Program-made: the position numbers and the translations under genes | The notes under the pieces: generated by a model | Database searches by the model: none | What the model saw: only the letters and a program-made list of their open reading frames with translations | What the model was told of the DNA's origin: nothing | Source of the DNA: Streptococcus sanguinis | Lineage (GTDB): Bacteria > Bacillota > Bacilli > Lactobacillales > Streptococcaceae | Assembly (NCBI RefSeq): GCF_900635155.1 | Contig: NZ_LR134002.1 | Span: 434,001-498,000, forward strand | DNA: 64,000 bases | Direction of reading: 5' to 3' | Part shown: one piece after another, positions 45,003 through 53,900 of the stretch | Layout: each line of letters begins with the position of its first letter | Position numbering within the stretch: the first letter of the stretch is position 1

Positions 45003-46609
45003 TGAATGAGAAATACAAAAATCTTGTCCAAGATTTAGTTGATGATTTAAAAGCTGTTTTTACACATGCTGGTTTAGGAGGAGAGGCTGGTGAATACAAG
45101 CTTCTTACCCAATCGTTCTTATATAAATTTTTAAATGATAAGTTTCTCTATGAGGCAAAGGCAGTAGATGCTAAGAATATCTATGAGGAACTTATTAAGA
45201 TGAGCGATGATGATTATAGCTGGCTCTTGGAAGATATCGGCACTGCGACTGCTCAGCTCAAACCTGAGCAGTTCATTGAGACTTTGCATCGTAAGCAAAA
45301 TGAAGATGATTTCTATGAGACGTTTGAAAATACTCTCAACCAGATCGCTATTGACAATAACGATATTTTCTCCGTTCATACTGACGGGGATACGGCTATT
45401 CGTCTCTTTGACGAGCGTTTGATTACAGATACCATCTCAGATAGCAGTAAGCGCAACGAGGTCGCAAAGTCTATCATCAATCTCCTAGCCCGTATCAAGT
45501 TTGACGAAGATATTTTTTCACAAGGCTTTGACTTTTTCTCTACTCTTTTTGAGTACATGATCAAGGACTACAACAAAGACGGTGGTGGCAAGTATGCCGA
45601 GTACTACACACCTCACTCAGTCGCTAAGATTATCGCGGATATCCTGGTAGGCCATGACCAGCCGTCAAATGTGCGCATCTACGACCCCTCAGCTGGGTCG
45701 GGAACCTTGCTCATGAACCTGGCTAGTCGTATCGGTGTGGATAAGACTACGGTCTATAGTCAGGACATCTCGCAGAAGTCCTCTAATCTTCTCCGTCTCA
45801 ATCTGATCTTGAATGGCCTCCAACACTCCATCCATAATATCGTACAGGGAAATACTATCACTGCTAACCGCCATCCTGAAAAGATGGACTATATCGTGTC
45901 TAATCCTCCTTTCAAGCTGGACTTTTCAGAGTGGCGTGACCGCGTGGAGGCCGTGCCAGAGGCCAGTGAGCGATTCTTTGCAGGGGTGCCAAAGGTTCCT
46001 GCAAAGTCTAAGGATAAGATGGCCATTTATGAGCTCTTTGTCCAACATATCATCTATTCTTTGAAAGCAGATGGCCAAGCAGCCGTTGTCTTACCGACAG
46101 GCTTTATCACTGCCCAGTCAGGGATTGACAAGACCATCCGCCAACACTTGGTGGACCATCAAATGCTGGCAGGTGTCGTGTCTATGCCGTCCAATATCTT
46201 TGCGACGACAGGTACCAACGTTTCCATCCTCTTTATCGATAAGAAAAACAAGGGCGATGTCGTCCTGATCGATGCTTCAAACCTAGGAATCAAGGTCAAG
46301 GAAGGTAAGAACCAAAAGACCGTGCTCTCTCCAGAAGAAGAGCAGAAGATCATCGAGACCTTTATCCAGAAAGAAGCCGTCGAAGACTTTTCTGTCACGG
46401 TCTCTTATGAGGAAATCAAGGAGAAAAACTACTCTCTCAGCGCAGGTCAATACTTTGACATCAAGATTGACTATGTAGACATCACAGCAGAAGAGTTTGA
46501 AGCTAAGATGACCGCCTTTCAAAACAAACTCTCAGACCTCTTCCAGCAATCGCATGCACTGGAGCTGGAGATAGAAGAGCAGATGAAGGGGTTGAAGTAT
46601 GAAGCTTAG
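45002..46609 (+). CDS. hsdM: Type I restriction-modification, M subunit (N6-adenine methylase)
   Basis: Methylates adenine in the recognised sequence together with HsdS. The 535-residue protein has an N-terminal HsdM_N helical domain, SAM motif I DPSAGSGTLLMN (about residues 230-241) and catalytic SNPPF with N301-P-P-F304. By eye the first 250 bases are AT-rich while the middle and end are clearly GC-richer than hsdR, suggesting a recombinant gene. It overlaps hsdS by 11 bases. Confidence 0.96.
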   Translation: MNEKYKNLVQDLVDDLKAVFTHAGLGGEAGEYKLLTQSFLYKFLNDKFLYEAKAVDAKNIYEELIKMSDDDYSWLLEDIGTATAQLKPEQFIETLHRKQNEDDFYETFENTLNQIAIDNNDIFSVHTDGDTAIRLFDERLITDTISDSSKRNEVAKSIINLLARIKFDEDIFSQGFDFFSTLFEYMIKDYNKDGGGKYAEYYTPHSVAKIIADILVGHDQPSNVRIYDPSAGSGTLLMNLASRIGVDKTTVYSQDISQKSSNLLRLNLILNGLQHSIHNIVQGNTITANRHPEKMDYIVSNPPFKLDFSEWRDRVEAVPEASERFFAGVPKVPAKSKDKMAIYELFVQHIIYSLKADGQAAVVLPTGFITAQSGIDKTIRQHLVDHQMLAGVVSMPSNIFATTGTNVSILFIDKKNKGDVVLIDASNLGIKVKEGKNQKTVLSPEEEQKIIETFIQKEAVEDFSVTVSYEEIKEKNYSLSAGQYFDIKIDYVDITAEEFEAKMTAFQNKLSDLFQQSHALELEIEEQMKGLKYEA

Positions 46610-47807
46610 ATGTTTAGGAGATTTTGTCGAGTTACGACAAGGGTTGGCAATTAATAAAGGTAGTGCCCATCTTGTTTCTGACATTCAAGATATTACTTAT
46701 TGCTACCCATTGTTGAGAATTGCTGATATGATGGATTCAAATTTTAGTAAGTTTGTATCCAAAGATGTTAATAGCTCAGTGATAGCTAACCCTCAGGATA
46801 TTATTTATACTAGAACTGGTCAGATTGGACTTGCATTTAGAGGTATGCAAGGAGTAGTTCATAACAATTCATTTATTGTGTCGTTAAAAACTGATGAACT
46901 TGAAAAGGATTATTTATATACTGTTTTAAATTCTAATTTTGTTAAAAAGCAAGCCAATTCACAAGCTAAAAACTCAGTACAACCGGATTTGACGCATACA
47001 ATGTTTAAATCTATAGTTATACCGGTACCTGATTCTAGGGAAGAACAAAATAGAATTTCAAAAAATATTAATAATATTAATCAAAAAATCCGAACCAACA
47101 TCCAAATCAACCAAGAGTTGGAAGCTATGGCCAAGACTCTCTATGACTACTGGTTTGTCCAGTTTGATTTCCCAGACCAGAATGGCAAACCCTACAAATC
47201 AAGTGGCGGCAAGATGGTCTATCACCCAGAACTCAAACGCGAAATCCCAGAGGGGTGGGGAGTGGAGAATCTTTTTAATGTCGCAGAAGTTCAGTATGGC
47301 TATCCTTTTAGTACTGATTATTTTAATAGTACCGGCGAAGGTGTTCCGGTGATTAGAATTAGAGACATTCTTGGAAATGATATCACTAATTATTCTACAG
47401 AAGAAGTAGAAGATAAATATAAAATTAATGTTGGTGATGTTTTAATTGGTATGGATGGGAATTTCCATATGAATTATTGGATTAAAGAGGATTGTTATCT
47501 TAATCAACGAGTTGTAAAAGTAAATAGTGATAAATTACCTAATATGGTACTTAAATATCAGATTGAACCTTTTATCAAATTGCGAGAAAAATCAGTCTCA
47601 AGAACAACAGTAGGTCATTTAAGTGATAAAGATTTAAAAGCAATCAATGTTATTATACCTAAAGATAAATATTTATATTCAATTTTTGAAAGGTTTGAAA
47701 GTATATTAAATAATATTATAAAAAATCAGCAACAAAACCAAGAACTCACCCAACTTCGCGATTGGCTCTTGCCAATGCTGATGAATGGGCAGGTGAGGGT
47801 GGAGTAG
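46599..47807 (+). CDS. hsdS: Type I restriction-modification, S (specificity) subunit
   Basis: Defines the bipartite target sequence. The 402-residue protein has two target recognition domains (about residues 1-150 and 215-360) and two conserved helical spacers: a central one (IRTNIQINQELEAMAKTLYD) and a C-terminal one (NQQQNQELTQLRDWLLPMLM). The spacers are GC-richer, the recognition domains very AT-rich, the usual mark of domain exchange. No second hsdS or recombinase is nearby, so it is not an inverting system here. Confidence 0.94.
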   Translation: MKLRCLGDFVELRQGLAINKGSAHLVSDIQDITYCYPLLRIADMMDSNFSKFVSKDVNSSVIANPQDIIYTRTGQIGLAFRGMQGVVHNNSFIVSLKTDELEKDYLYTVLNSNFVKKQANSQAKNSVQPDLTHTMFKSIVIPVPDSREEQNRISKNINNINQKIRTNIQINQELEAMAKTLYDYWFVQFDFPDQNGKPYKSSGGKMVYHPELKREIPEGWGVENLFNVAEVQYGYPFSTDYFNSTGEGVPVIRIRDILGNDITNYSTEEVEDKYKINVGDVLIGMDGNFHMNYWIKEDCYLNQRVVKVNSDKLPNMVLKYQIEPFIKLREKSVSRTTVGHLSDKDLKAINVIIPKDKYLYSIFERFESILNNIIKNQQQNQELTQLRDWLLPMLMNGQVRVE

Positions 47808-47857
47808 AGGAAAGAGCAGATAGAATTTTAAAGTTGAAAGAATTTGAGGGCAAATAA

Positions 47858-48691
47858 ATGTCAGAGCTTACTTTTTCTATATGGAAACCATTTATTAAAA
47901 GTGAAAAAAGAGGGGAGAGGCGGTTACAGCCTATTTTAAAGAATTTTGATAAGTTGAACCCATGTGATTTAAAACACGAAAAAGGGTTATATCATCTAGA
48001 GGTTGATAAAAATAAGCATTATGTTTTTTTAGTTATAGAATCTGGAAAGTTAGAGCCCAGAGATACTACTGTAACGGACTATTATACAAATCAAAAACGT
48101 GAAAATCCTAAATCAGAAACGGAGCTGGAGTTTCTGAAGCAATTCTTTGTCTTATTCGATTTGGATAATAATTTATTGTATTTTTCGGATGTGAGACACC
48201 GTAATTTGCTAGAAAAAATTCTTAAAAATACAACAGGGTTTGAGTTTAGCATAAAAGGTTTTTACGAAGATAAAGAGGAATTTTTTAAAATATTATCTAG
48301 TGTTGATGAAATTCAGTTTACTTCAAAAGATAATATTTTTGCAACTTTATCACAAAAACGCGAAGCTCTATATGATTTATTTGAAACTGATGGTTTAGAA
48401 GATTTAACTCTGAACGTAAAGCTCTCTAGTATGAAAATAAACAAAATCAAAACATTTCTCAGAAGAATTGTAAAAGAGTCTGAGAATCATCAACTTTCAG
48501 GTATCTTAATTAGAGGAAACGATGATGCTGGATTTGAACATGTGTTTAACCGTGGTACGTTTATCAAAAAGATTTCAATTAATGTCGAGAAACAACATGC
48601 AACTGGGAAATTTTTAGGATCAGAGGTAAAAGATATTTTGCTCAAAGAAATAGAGAGTTTATCAAATGAGAAAGTTACGAAAAAAAGATAG
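47858..48691 (+). CDS. Unrecognised soluble protein downstream of hsdS
   Basis: A 277-residue, charged, probably cytoplasmic protein without signal peptide or membrane segment. I do not recognise the family with confidence. Visible features: a region with TVTDYYTNQKRENPKSETELEF, then a hydrophobic strand pattern FFVLFDLDNNLLYFSD (about residues 91-106), a Lys/Glu-rich middle, and a basic end KVTKKR. It is very AT-rich, follows hsdS by 50 bases, and overlaps the next gene by 26 bases. The pairing with a four-helix membrane protein behind a restriction system suggests an accessory defence module (inference). Confidence 0.6.
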   Translation: MSELTFSIWKPFIKSEKRGERRLQPILKNFDKLNPCDLKHEKGLYHLEVDKNKHYVFLVIESGKLEPRDTTVTDYYTNQKRENPKSETELEFLKQFFVLFDLDNNLLYFSDVRHRNLLEKILKNTTGFEFSIKGFYEDKEEFFKILSSVDEIQFTSKDNIFATLSQKREALYDLFETDGLEDLTLNVKLSSMKINKIKTFLRRIVKESENHQLSGILIRGNDDAGFEHVFNRGTFIKKISINVEKQHATGKFLGSEVKDILLKEIESLSNEKVTKKR

Positions 48692-49079
48692 AAATATTTC
48701 TGGTGGTATTTTAGTAATAAGTCTGTTTGTATCATATTTATTAAGGGATTATGTGCTACTAAATCATAGCGACACAGTATCTTTTATTTCTGTAATCACA
48801 GGTTTTCTACTTTCTGCTATTGCTATATTGTATTCCTCTCCTATGCGATCTGTCTTATATGATAAAAAATCAAACATTTATTCATCAAAATGGGAAGAAA
48901 TAATTGTTAGATATTTCTATACATTTGTAGTTAGTTTACTTTATATGATGGAGTTATCTTTAAATATTAATTGTATTCCAAATTTTATAAATGTAGGTTT
49001 TTTACTAAGTATTGTAACTATAATAATTGTAGTTACTCAAGGATTGTTTAAATTACTTTTAGTTGAGATAAATGATTAA
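48666..49079 (+). CDS. Unrecognised four-helix membrane protein
   Basis: A 137-residue protein with a basic N-terminus (MRKLRKKDR) and four predicted membrane segments at about residues 12-30, 38-58, 83-105 and 107-133. It starts inside the preceding gene (26-base overlap), so the two are translationally coupled and probably act together. Small multi-helix membrane proteins are frequent effectors in anti-phage systems; here that is inference. Followed by a strong terminator at 49162. Confidence 0.6.
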   Translation: MRKLRKKDRNISGGILVISLFVSYLLRDYVLLNHSDTVSFISVITGFLLSAIAILYSSPMRSVLYDKKSNIYSSKWEEIIVRYFYTFVVSLLYMMELSLNINCIPNFINVGFLLSIVTIIIVVTQGLFKLLLVEIND

Positions 49080-49161
49080 TTTTTTTGAATTCAATTTTTA
49101 TCAACGATTATATCTTTAATCATATTACAAAGTTTAATGTCTTGTTTTTGTATTCATTATC

Positions 49162-49199
49162 CCAGCCAAATCAAGCTTTGGCTGGCTTTTATTTTTTAT
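49162..49199 (+). terminator. Terminator of the hsd/accessory operon
   Basis: CCAGCCAAA, loop TCAAGC, TTTGGCTGG, then CTTTTATTTTTTATT. Confidence 0.85.
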
Positions 49200-49202
49200 T
49201 CA

Positions 49203-49236
49203 TGTTATAATTTAATTACCTAAAAGGTAATTAAAT
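49203..49236 (+). promoter_or_regulatory. Promoter and operator of the higBA-type operon
   Basis: TGTTATAAT (-10 at 49206-49211) merges with a perfect inverted repeat, ATTTAATTACCT (49210-49221), AAA, AGGTAATTAAAT (49225-49236). The repeat covers the transcription start, the normal position for toxin-antitoxin autoregulation. Confidence 0.75.
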
Positions 49237-49253
49237 TTAACAGAAAGGAACTT

Positions 49254-49592
49254 ATGAAGCTTATCTATACAAACAAAACTGTTAAAAAGCAGTGCACAGA
49301 GCTAAGGCAAGCGAAAAAGGATTTTTCGGATAAGGTTGCGGTAAAGTTGCATCAATTGATCAATTTTTTTGAAGCGGCGGATTCTTTGGCTAGTGTGACA
49401 GCTTTTCCTAAATATCACTTTCACCAACTCAAGGGAAAGAGACAAGGTCAGTTTGCTTTGGATATAGATGGTAGGAAAAGTTCCTATCGGTTGATTGTCG
49501 GTTTTCGTGAAGAGGATCTAGAAAAGGTCTTTTCCAGTCCTGTTGAAATCGAAATCCTAAAAATAGAGGAGGTCAGCAATCACTATGAGTAA
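49254..49592 (+). CDS. higB: HigB-like toxin of the RelE superfamily
   Basis: A 112-residue protein resembling HigB/RelE-type mRNA interferases: FHQLKGKRQGQFALDIDGRKSSYRLIVGF (about residues 56-84) is the beta-sheet core with conserved Lys/Arg. AGAAAGGAA precedes the ATG. Toxin-first order and an 8-base overlap with a HTH gene are the HigBA arrangement. Activity is inferred from the family. Confidence 0.82.
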   Translation: MKLIYTNKTVKKQCTELRQAKKDFSDKVAVKLHQLINFFEAADSLASVTAFPKYHFHQLKGKRQGQFALDIDGRKSSYRLIVGFREEDLEKVFSSPVEIEILKIEEVSNHYE

Positions 49593-50670
49593 TAAAATTG
49601 TTGAGTACAAAGACCTGATTGCTTTTCATCCAGGTCAGTATGTTGGAGAGTTGATTGAAGATTATAACGTAACGCAAAAAGAATTTGCGGAGCGTTTAGG
49701 AGTTTCTGCAAAGACTGTCAGCAAGCTTGTCAATGCTGAGGAGTCCATTAGTAAAGAGACGGCTCATAAGTTAGCCAAGCTAAGCGGAGTTTCCATGCAA
49801 ACTTGGCTCAATCTTCAAAATGCTTACGATGTAAAAGTGGCAGAGATTGTAGAACAAAAAGAGCTAGAAGAAGGTTATGAGAAAGAAATCTGTGAGATGA
49901 TTGATTTCAAGTATTTTAAGGAAAAAGGCTACGTTCCAGACAAACGCTATAGTTTGAAGGAAAAGATTGTCGAGCTTCGCAAGATTCTAAGTGTGGCAAG
50001 TTTAGAAAACCTCTCATCTTTTAACCATCTAGTCAGCTATCGGAATACGCGTGAGTTTACGACTAAAAGTATAGTCAACTCCAATATCATGCTGGAGTTG
50101 GCATCTAAAAAAGCGCGTGATATAACGAGCACTAAGCTCAATCGCAGAAAGCTTGAGAGAAGCTTACCTGCTTTGAGAAAGTTGACCAGACAAGATCCTG
50201 AAGTCTTTCCTCAATGCTTGTATGATATCTTGTTAGACTGTGGTGTTGTCCTAGTCGGTCTACCTGCGTTACCAAATGCTAATTTGAATGGAGCGACTAA
50301 AAAATTCAGTAACGGTAGTGCCTTGCTTTTACTCACAGATAGAAATAAAGCATCCGATATTTTCTGGTTCTCACTTTTCCATGAGATTGGGCACATTTTG
50401 GAGAATGATTTTTCATCTGATGCTGGAAATAGTGAGTCATACCTTCGTTCCGAGGAGCAGGCAGACCAGTTTGCAAAAGATCTCTTGATTAGACCTGAAG
50501 ACTATCAAGCTTTTGTTGAAAAAGGGAACTTTGATAAGTCAGATATCCTTTGCTTTGCTGAGGAAATAGATATTCACCCGAGTATTATCTTAGGTCGTCT
50601 GCAGAAGGAACAGTACCTTGGATATGAGCAGTTTAGAGAATTAAAAGAGAACTATTACTTTGTTTCTTGA
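49585..50670 (+). CDS. higA: HigA-type antitoxin fused to an ImmA/IrrE-like metallopeptidase
   Basis: A 361-residue two-part protein. Residues about 15-85 form an XRE-type helix-turn-helix of the HigA class (TQKEFAERLGVSAKTVSKLVN). Residues about 205-330 carry a zinc peptidase site HEIGH (His266, Glu267, His270) and a downstream EEQADQFAKDLL segment with the likely third ligand, as in ImmA/IrrE. Classical HigA is about 100 residues, so the antitoxin here is a fusion. It could cleave itself or a partner under stress (inference). Confidence 0.82.
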   Translation: MSNKIVEYKDLIAFHPGQYVGELIEDYNVTQKEFAERLGVSAKTVSKLVNAEESISKETAHKLAKLSGVSMQTWLNLQNAYDVKVAEIVEQKELEEGYEKEICEMIDFKYFKEKGYVPDKRYSLKEKIVELRKILSVASLENLSSFNHLVSYRNTREFTTKSIVNSNIMLELASKKARDITSTKLNRRKLERSLPALRKLTRQDPEVFPQCLYDILLDCGVVLVGLPALPNANLNGATKKFSNGSALLLLTDRNKASDIFWFSLFHEIGHILENDFSSDAGNSESYLRSEEQADQFAKDLLIRPEDYQAFVEKGNFDKSDILCFAEEIDIHPSIILGRLQKEQYLGYEQFRELKENYYFVS

Positions 50671-50761
50671 GAATTTTTGATTTTATGAGAATCCTATTCC
50701 AAGGAGTAGTTCGTCTGCTTATTTATCAATGAGAAATAATATTTCATAAACATCCTATCAC

Positions 50762-50808
50762 AAACCAATCAAACTGGTGCATTCTGCGCTAGTTCTGATT
50801 GGTTTTTC
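50762..50808 (+). terminator. Terminator of the toxin-antitoxin operon
   Basis: AAACCAATCA, with inner AACT/AGTT, TGATTGGTTT, then TTC. With the promoter at 50961 it is all I see in the 326 bases between higA and the subtilase gene. Confidence 0.8.
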
Positions 50809-50960
50809 TTATTTCCGGATTTTAAACTGTATTTATTCTGTATTTCAAATAAATAGAGACTTGAAACTTTATCATATAGCAGCTTTTGACTAGAACATTC
50901 GCCATTATTACGTTTTGGTTACATTTGTTATAAGTGTATGAATTGTCAGAAAATTTTTAT

Positions 50961-50966
50961 TATAAT
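50961..50966 (+). promoter_or_regulatory. Probable -10 of the subtilase gene
   Basis: TATAAT 31 bases before the ATG, in AT-rich sequence; no convincing -35. AAGGAG (50983-50988-region) precedes the start. Confidence 0.45.
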
Positions 50967-50996
50967 ATGGTTTATAAATAAAGTAAGGAGACTTCT

Positions 50997-53900
50997 ATGC
51001 AAAGACAACGTTTTTCACTCCGTAAATACAAGTTCGGTTTGGCTTCTGTTCTGTTGGGAACTGCTCTGATTTTTGGTGCGGGACAGGCTCAGGCGGATGA
51101 GCAGGCGACAGCTAGTTCGTCAGGGCAAGGTCAGCTATCTACCGCTGTGGTATCAGCGACTGAGCCTGCTTCTCAAACAACTGCACCTGAGAGTCAGCTA
51201 GCAACTCAAGCCCCTGTGGAGAAAGCAGCACCAGCTTCTTCTGAATCGGCTGCTTCAAGTACAGATCAGGCCAGTCAGCCTTCTACGGCAGAGGCTAAGG
51301 AAGCATCTGCAGCTCCTGTAGAGAAAAGTGCGACTTCTTCACCAGAACAGGCTTCTTCAAGTGCTGAGAAGGCAACTCAGCCATCTGCCACAGAGACCAA
51401 GCCAACAGCTCCAGCTAGTCCGACTGTAGACTCTCCGGCAGCCGCAAACTCAGAAAAGCCTGCTACTAATTCTGATGCAGTAGCGGAGTCACCAACTTCT
51501 CGCGATGCTAAGCCAAGTAGCATCAGTACCAATGAGATTATTAAGGTTCCTCAGACCTGGTCTCAAGGCTATAAAGGTCAAGGCCGTGTGGTAGCCATTA
51601 TCGACTCAGGTCTGGATGTCCATCATGAGGTTCTGAAGATCTCTGACCCGTCAAATGCCAAGTATCAGACAGAGGCAGCTCTGGAAGAGGCTAAGAAAAA
51701 GGCCGGTATTGACTACGGTAAATGGTACAACAGCAAGGTTGTCTATGCCTATAACTATATCGACGGTGATGACAATATCAAGGAAAAGAACAGTTATTCG
51801 CATGGTATGCACGTAACAGGGATTACAGCGGGAAATCCCAACAAGAAAGCTCCTAATGATGAGTATGTCTATGGTGTTGCGCCAGAAGCGCAAGTTATGT
51901 TTATGCGGGTCTTCTCAGACCGTCAACGCACAACAAGCGACGCTATCTATATCAAAGCCATTGATGATGCAGTAGCCTTGGGAGCTGATACCATCAATAT
52001 GAGTCTGGGCTCAGCGACAGGATCTACAGTTGATGTCAGCCCTAGTCTGCAGGCCGCTATTGAGCGCGCTCGGGCCAAGGGAGTGAGTGTGATCATTGCG
52101 GCGGGTAATGACAACACCTTCGGAAGTGAATACTCTAAACCGCTGGTTGAAAATCCAGACTATGGTCTAGTTGGCAGTCCTTCAACAGCAGAAAGCTCTA
52201 TCTCAGTCGCTTCTGTCAATAACACTGTTCTGACAGAGGAAGTCATGGAAGTGCGTGGTCTGGAAAAGAACGATAAGCTTTTGAATGGTCATTTCAGCTA
52301 CTCCATGGGTGAGACAAATGCAACCTTTGAAAAGGGCAAGGAATATGAGTATGTCCATGTTGGTCTTGGCCGTGAAGAGGACTTTGCTGGTAAGGATCTG
52401 ACAGGTAAGCTGGCTCTTATCCAGCGTGGTTCCTTTACCTTTGCTGAAAAGGTTAGAAATGCTATCAGCCATGGTGCTGTTGGTGCTCTGATCTACAATA
52501 ATGTCGACGGAGCTAACCTAACGATGAGCTTGGATAGTGAATCTAAAAAGGTTCCATCAGCCTTTATCAGTAAGGAATATGGAGAGGCTTTGGCAGCTGG
52601 TCATTACAAGGTAGTCTTTAATGGTCTTAAGGTCAATCGGCCGCATCTAGGAGCTGGTAGTCTGTCTGACTTCTCTAGTTGGGGTGTAACGACAGATGGC
52701 TTGCTCAAGCCAGATGTGACAGCACCAGGTGGCGATATTTACTCTTCGCTTAATGACAATACCTATGGCTCTATGAAGGGAACCAGTATGGCTACCCCTC
52801 ATGTGGCTGGTGTAGCGGCTCTGGTCAAGGAATATCTCCTTCAGCATTATCCAGACTTAACACCTGCCCAGAATGCCGATTTGGTCAAAGCACTCATCAT
52901 GTCAACTGCTAAGCTGCACGTCAACAAGGAAACAGGTGTCCATACTTCTCCGCGTCAGCAGGGTGCTGGTATCGTGGATACGGCAGCAGCTGTTTCTACC
53001 GGCCTCTATGTGACAGGAGATAACCAATATCCTAGCGTTTCCTTGGGCAATGTCCAAGACAGCTTCACCTTTGATGTTACGGTTCATAATATCACGGATA
53101 AGGATCGGACACTGAAGATGATTGTCAATACCAACACGGATGCGGTCAAGGATGGCTACTTTACCCTGACACCTCGCAAACTAACCGAAACAGTTTGGCC
53201 AGAAGTCACCGTCAAGGCTCACAGCAGCCAGAAAGTGACGGTCAAGGTAAATACTGCTAAGTTTGCGGAAGAGTTGATCAAGCAGATGCCGAACGGCTAT
53301 TTCTTAGAAGGCTTTGTCCGCTTTGTCGATCCAGCAGATGACGGCGATGTTATTAGTCTGCCATTTATGGGCTTCCGTGGGCAATTCCAAGATCTGCCAG
53401 CGTTAGAAAGACCAATCTATGATCTGGTCCAAGAAGGCAAGTCAGGCTTCTATTACCCAGTGCCAGAGGACAAGAGTATCCTATCTGATGACAATGTATC
53501 TTCCCTTGTGACAGAGTCGAATGATACACTCTACTCTACCGGTCGAACAGCTGCTCGCAGCTCAATTGTACTTGGAACTGCAGAAAATGCTGATGGTAAG
53601 CATGTGCTGCAGTTGGGAGCAGATGGCAAGATTCGTCTAGCCTTCTCACCGAATGGAGATGGAAATCAAGACAGCATCCAGTATCGGACAGTTCTCTATC
53701 GCAATATCAATAATCTGACAGCTAGTGTCTATACGGCAGATGATACGGACTATCGCTTCCCAATCTGGCAGAGCAGCACGATTAGAGAAGGCCGCAAGAA
53801 CTATTATAGTGGTCAGTCAGACAATCCTAAGTCCTACCTACTAGAAGATACATACTGGGACGGTCGTGATAGCAAGGGTGAGAAGCTGGAAGATGGCCTC

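Noticed and set aside
46599-47807. Phase-variable inverting specificity locus
   Set aside because: There is only one hsdS, no inverted second copy and no site-specific recombinase in the vicinity.
47858-49079. Kiwa (KwaAB) defence system
   Set aside because: The four-helix plus soluble pairing is similar in outline, but gene order differs and I see no sequence features that identify KwaB/DUF4868.
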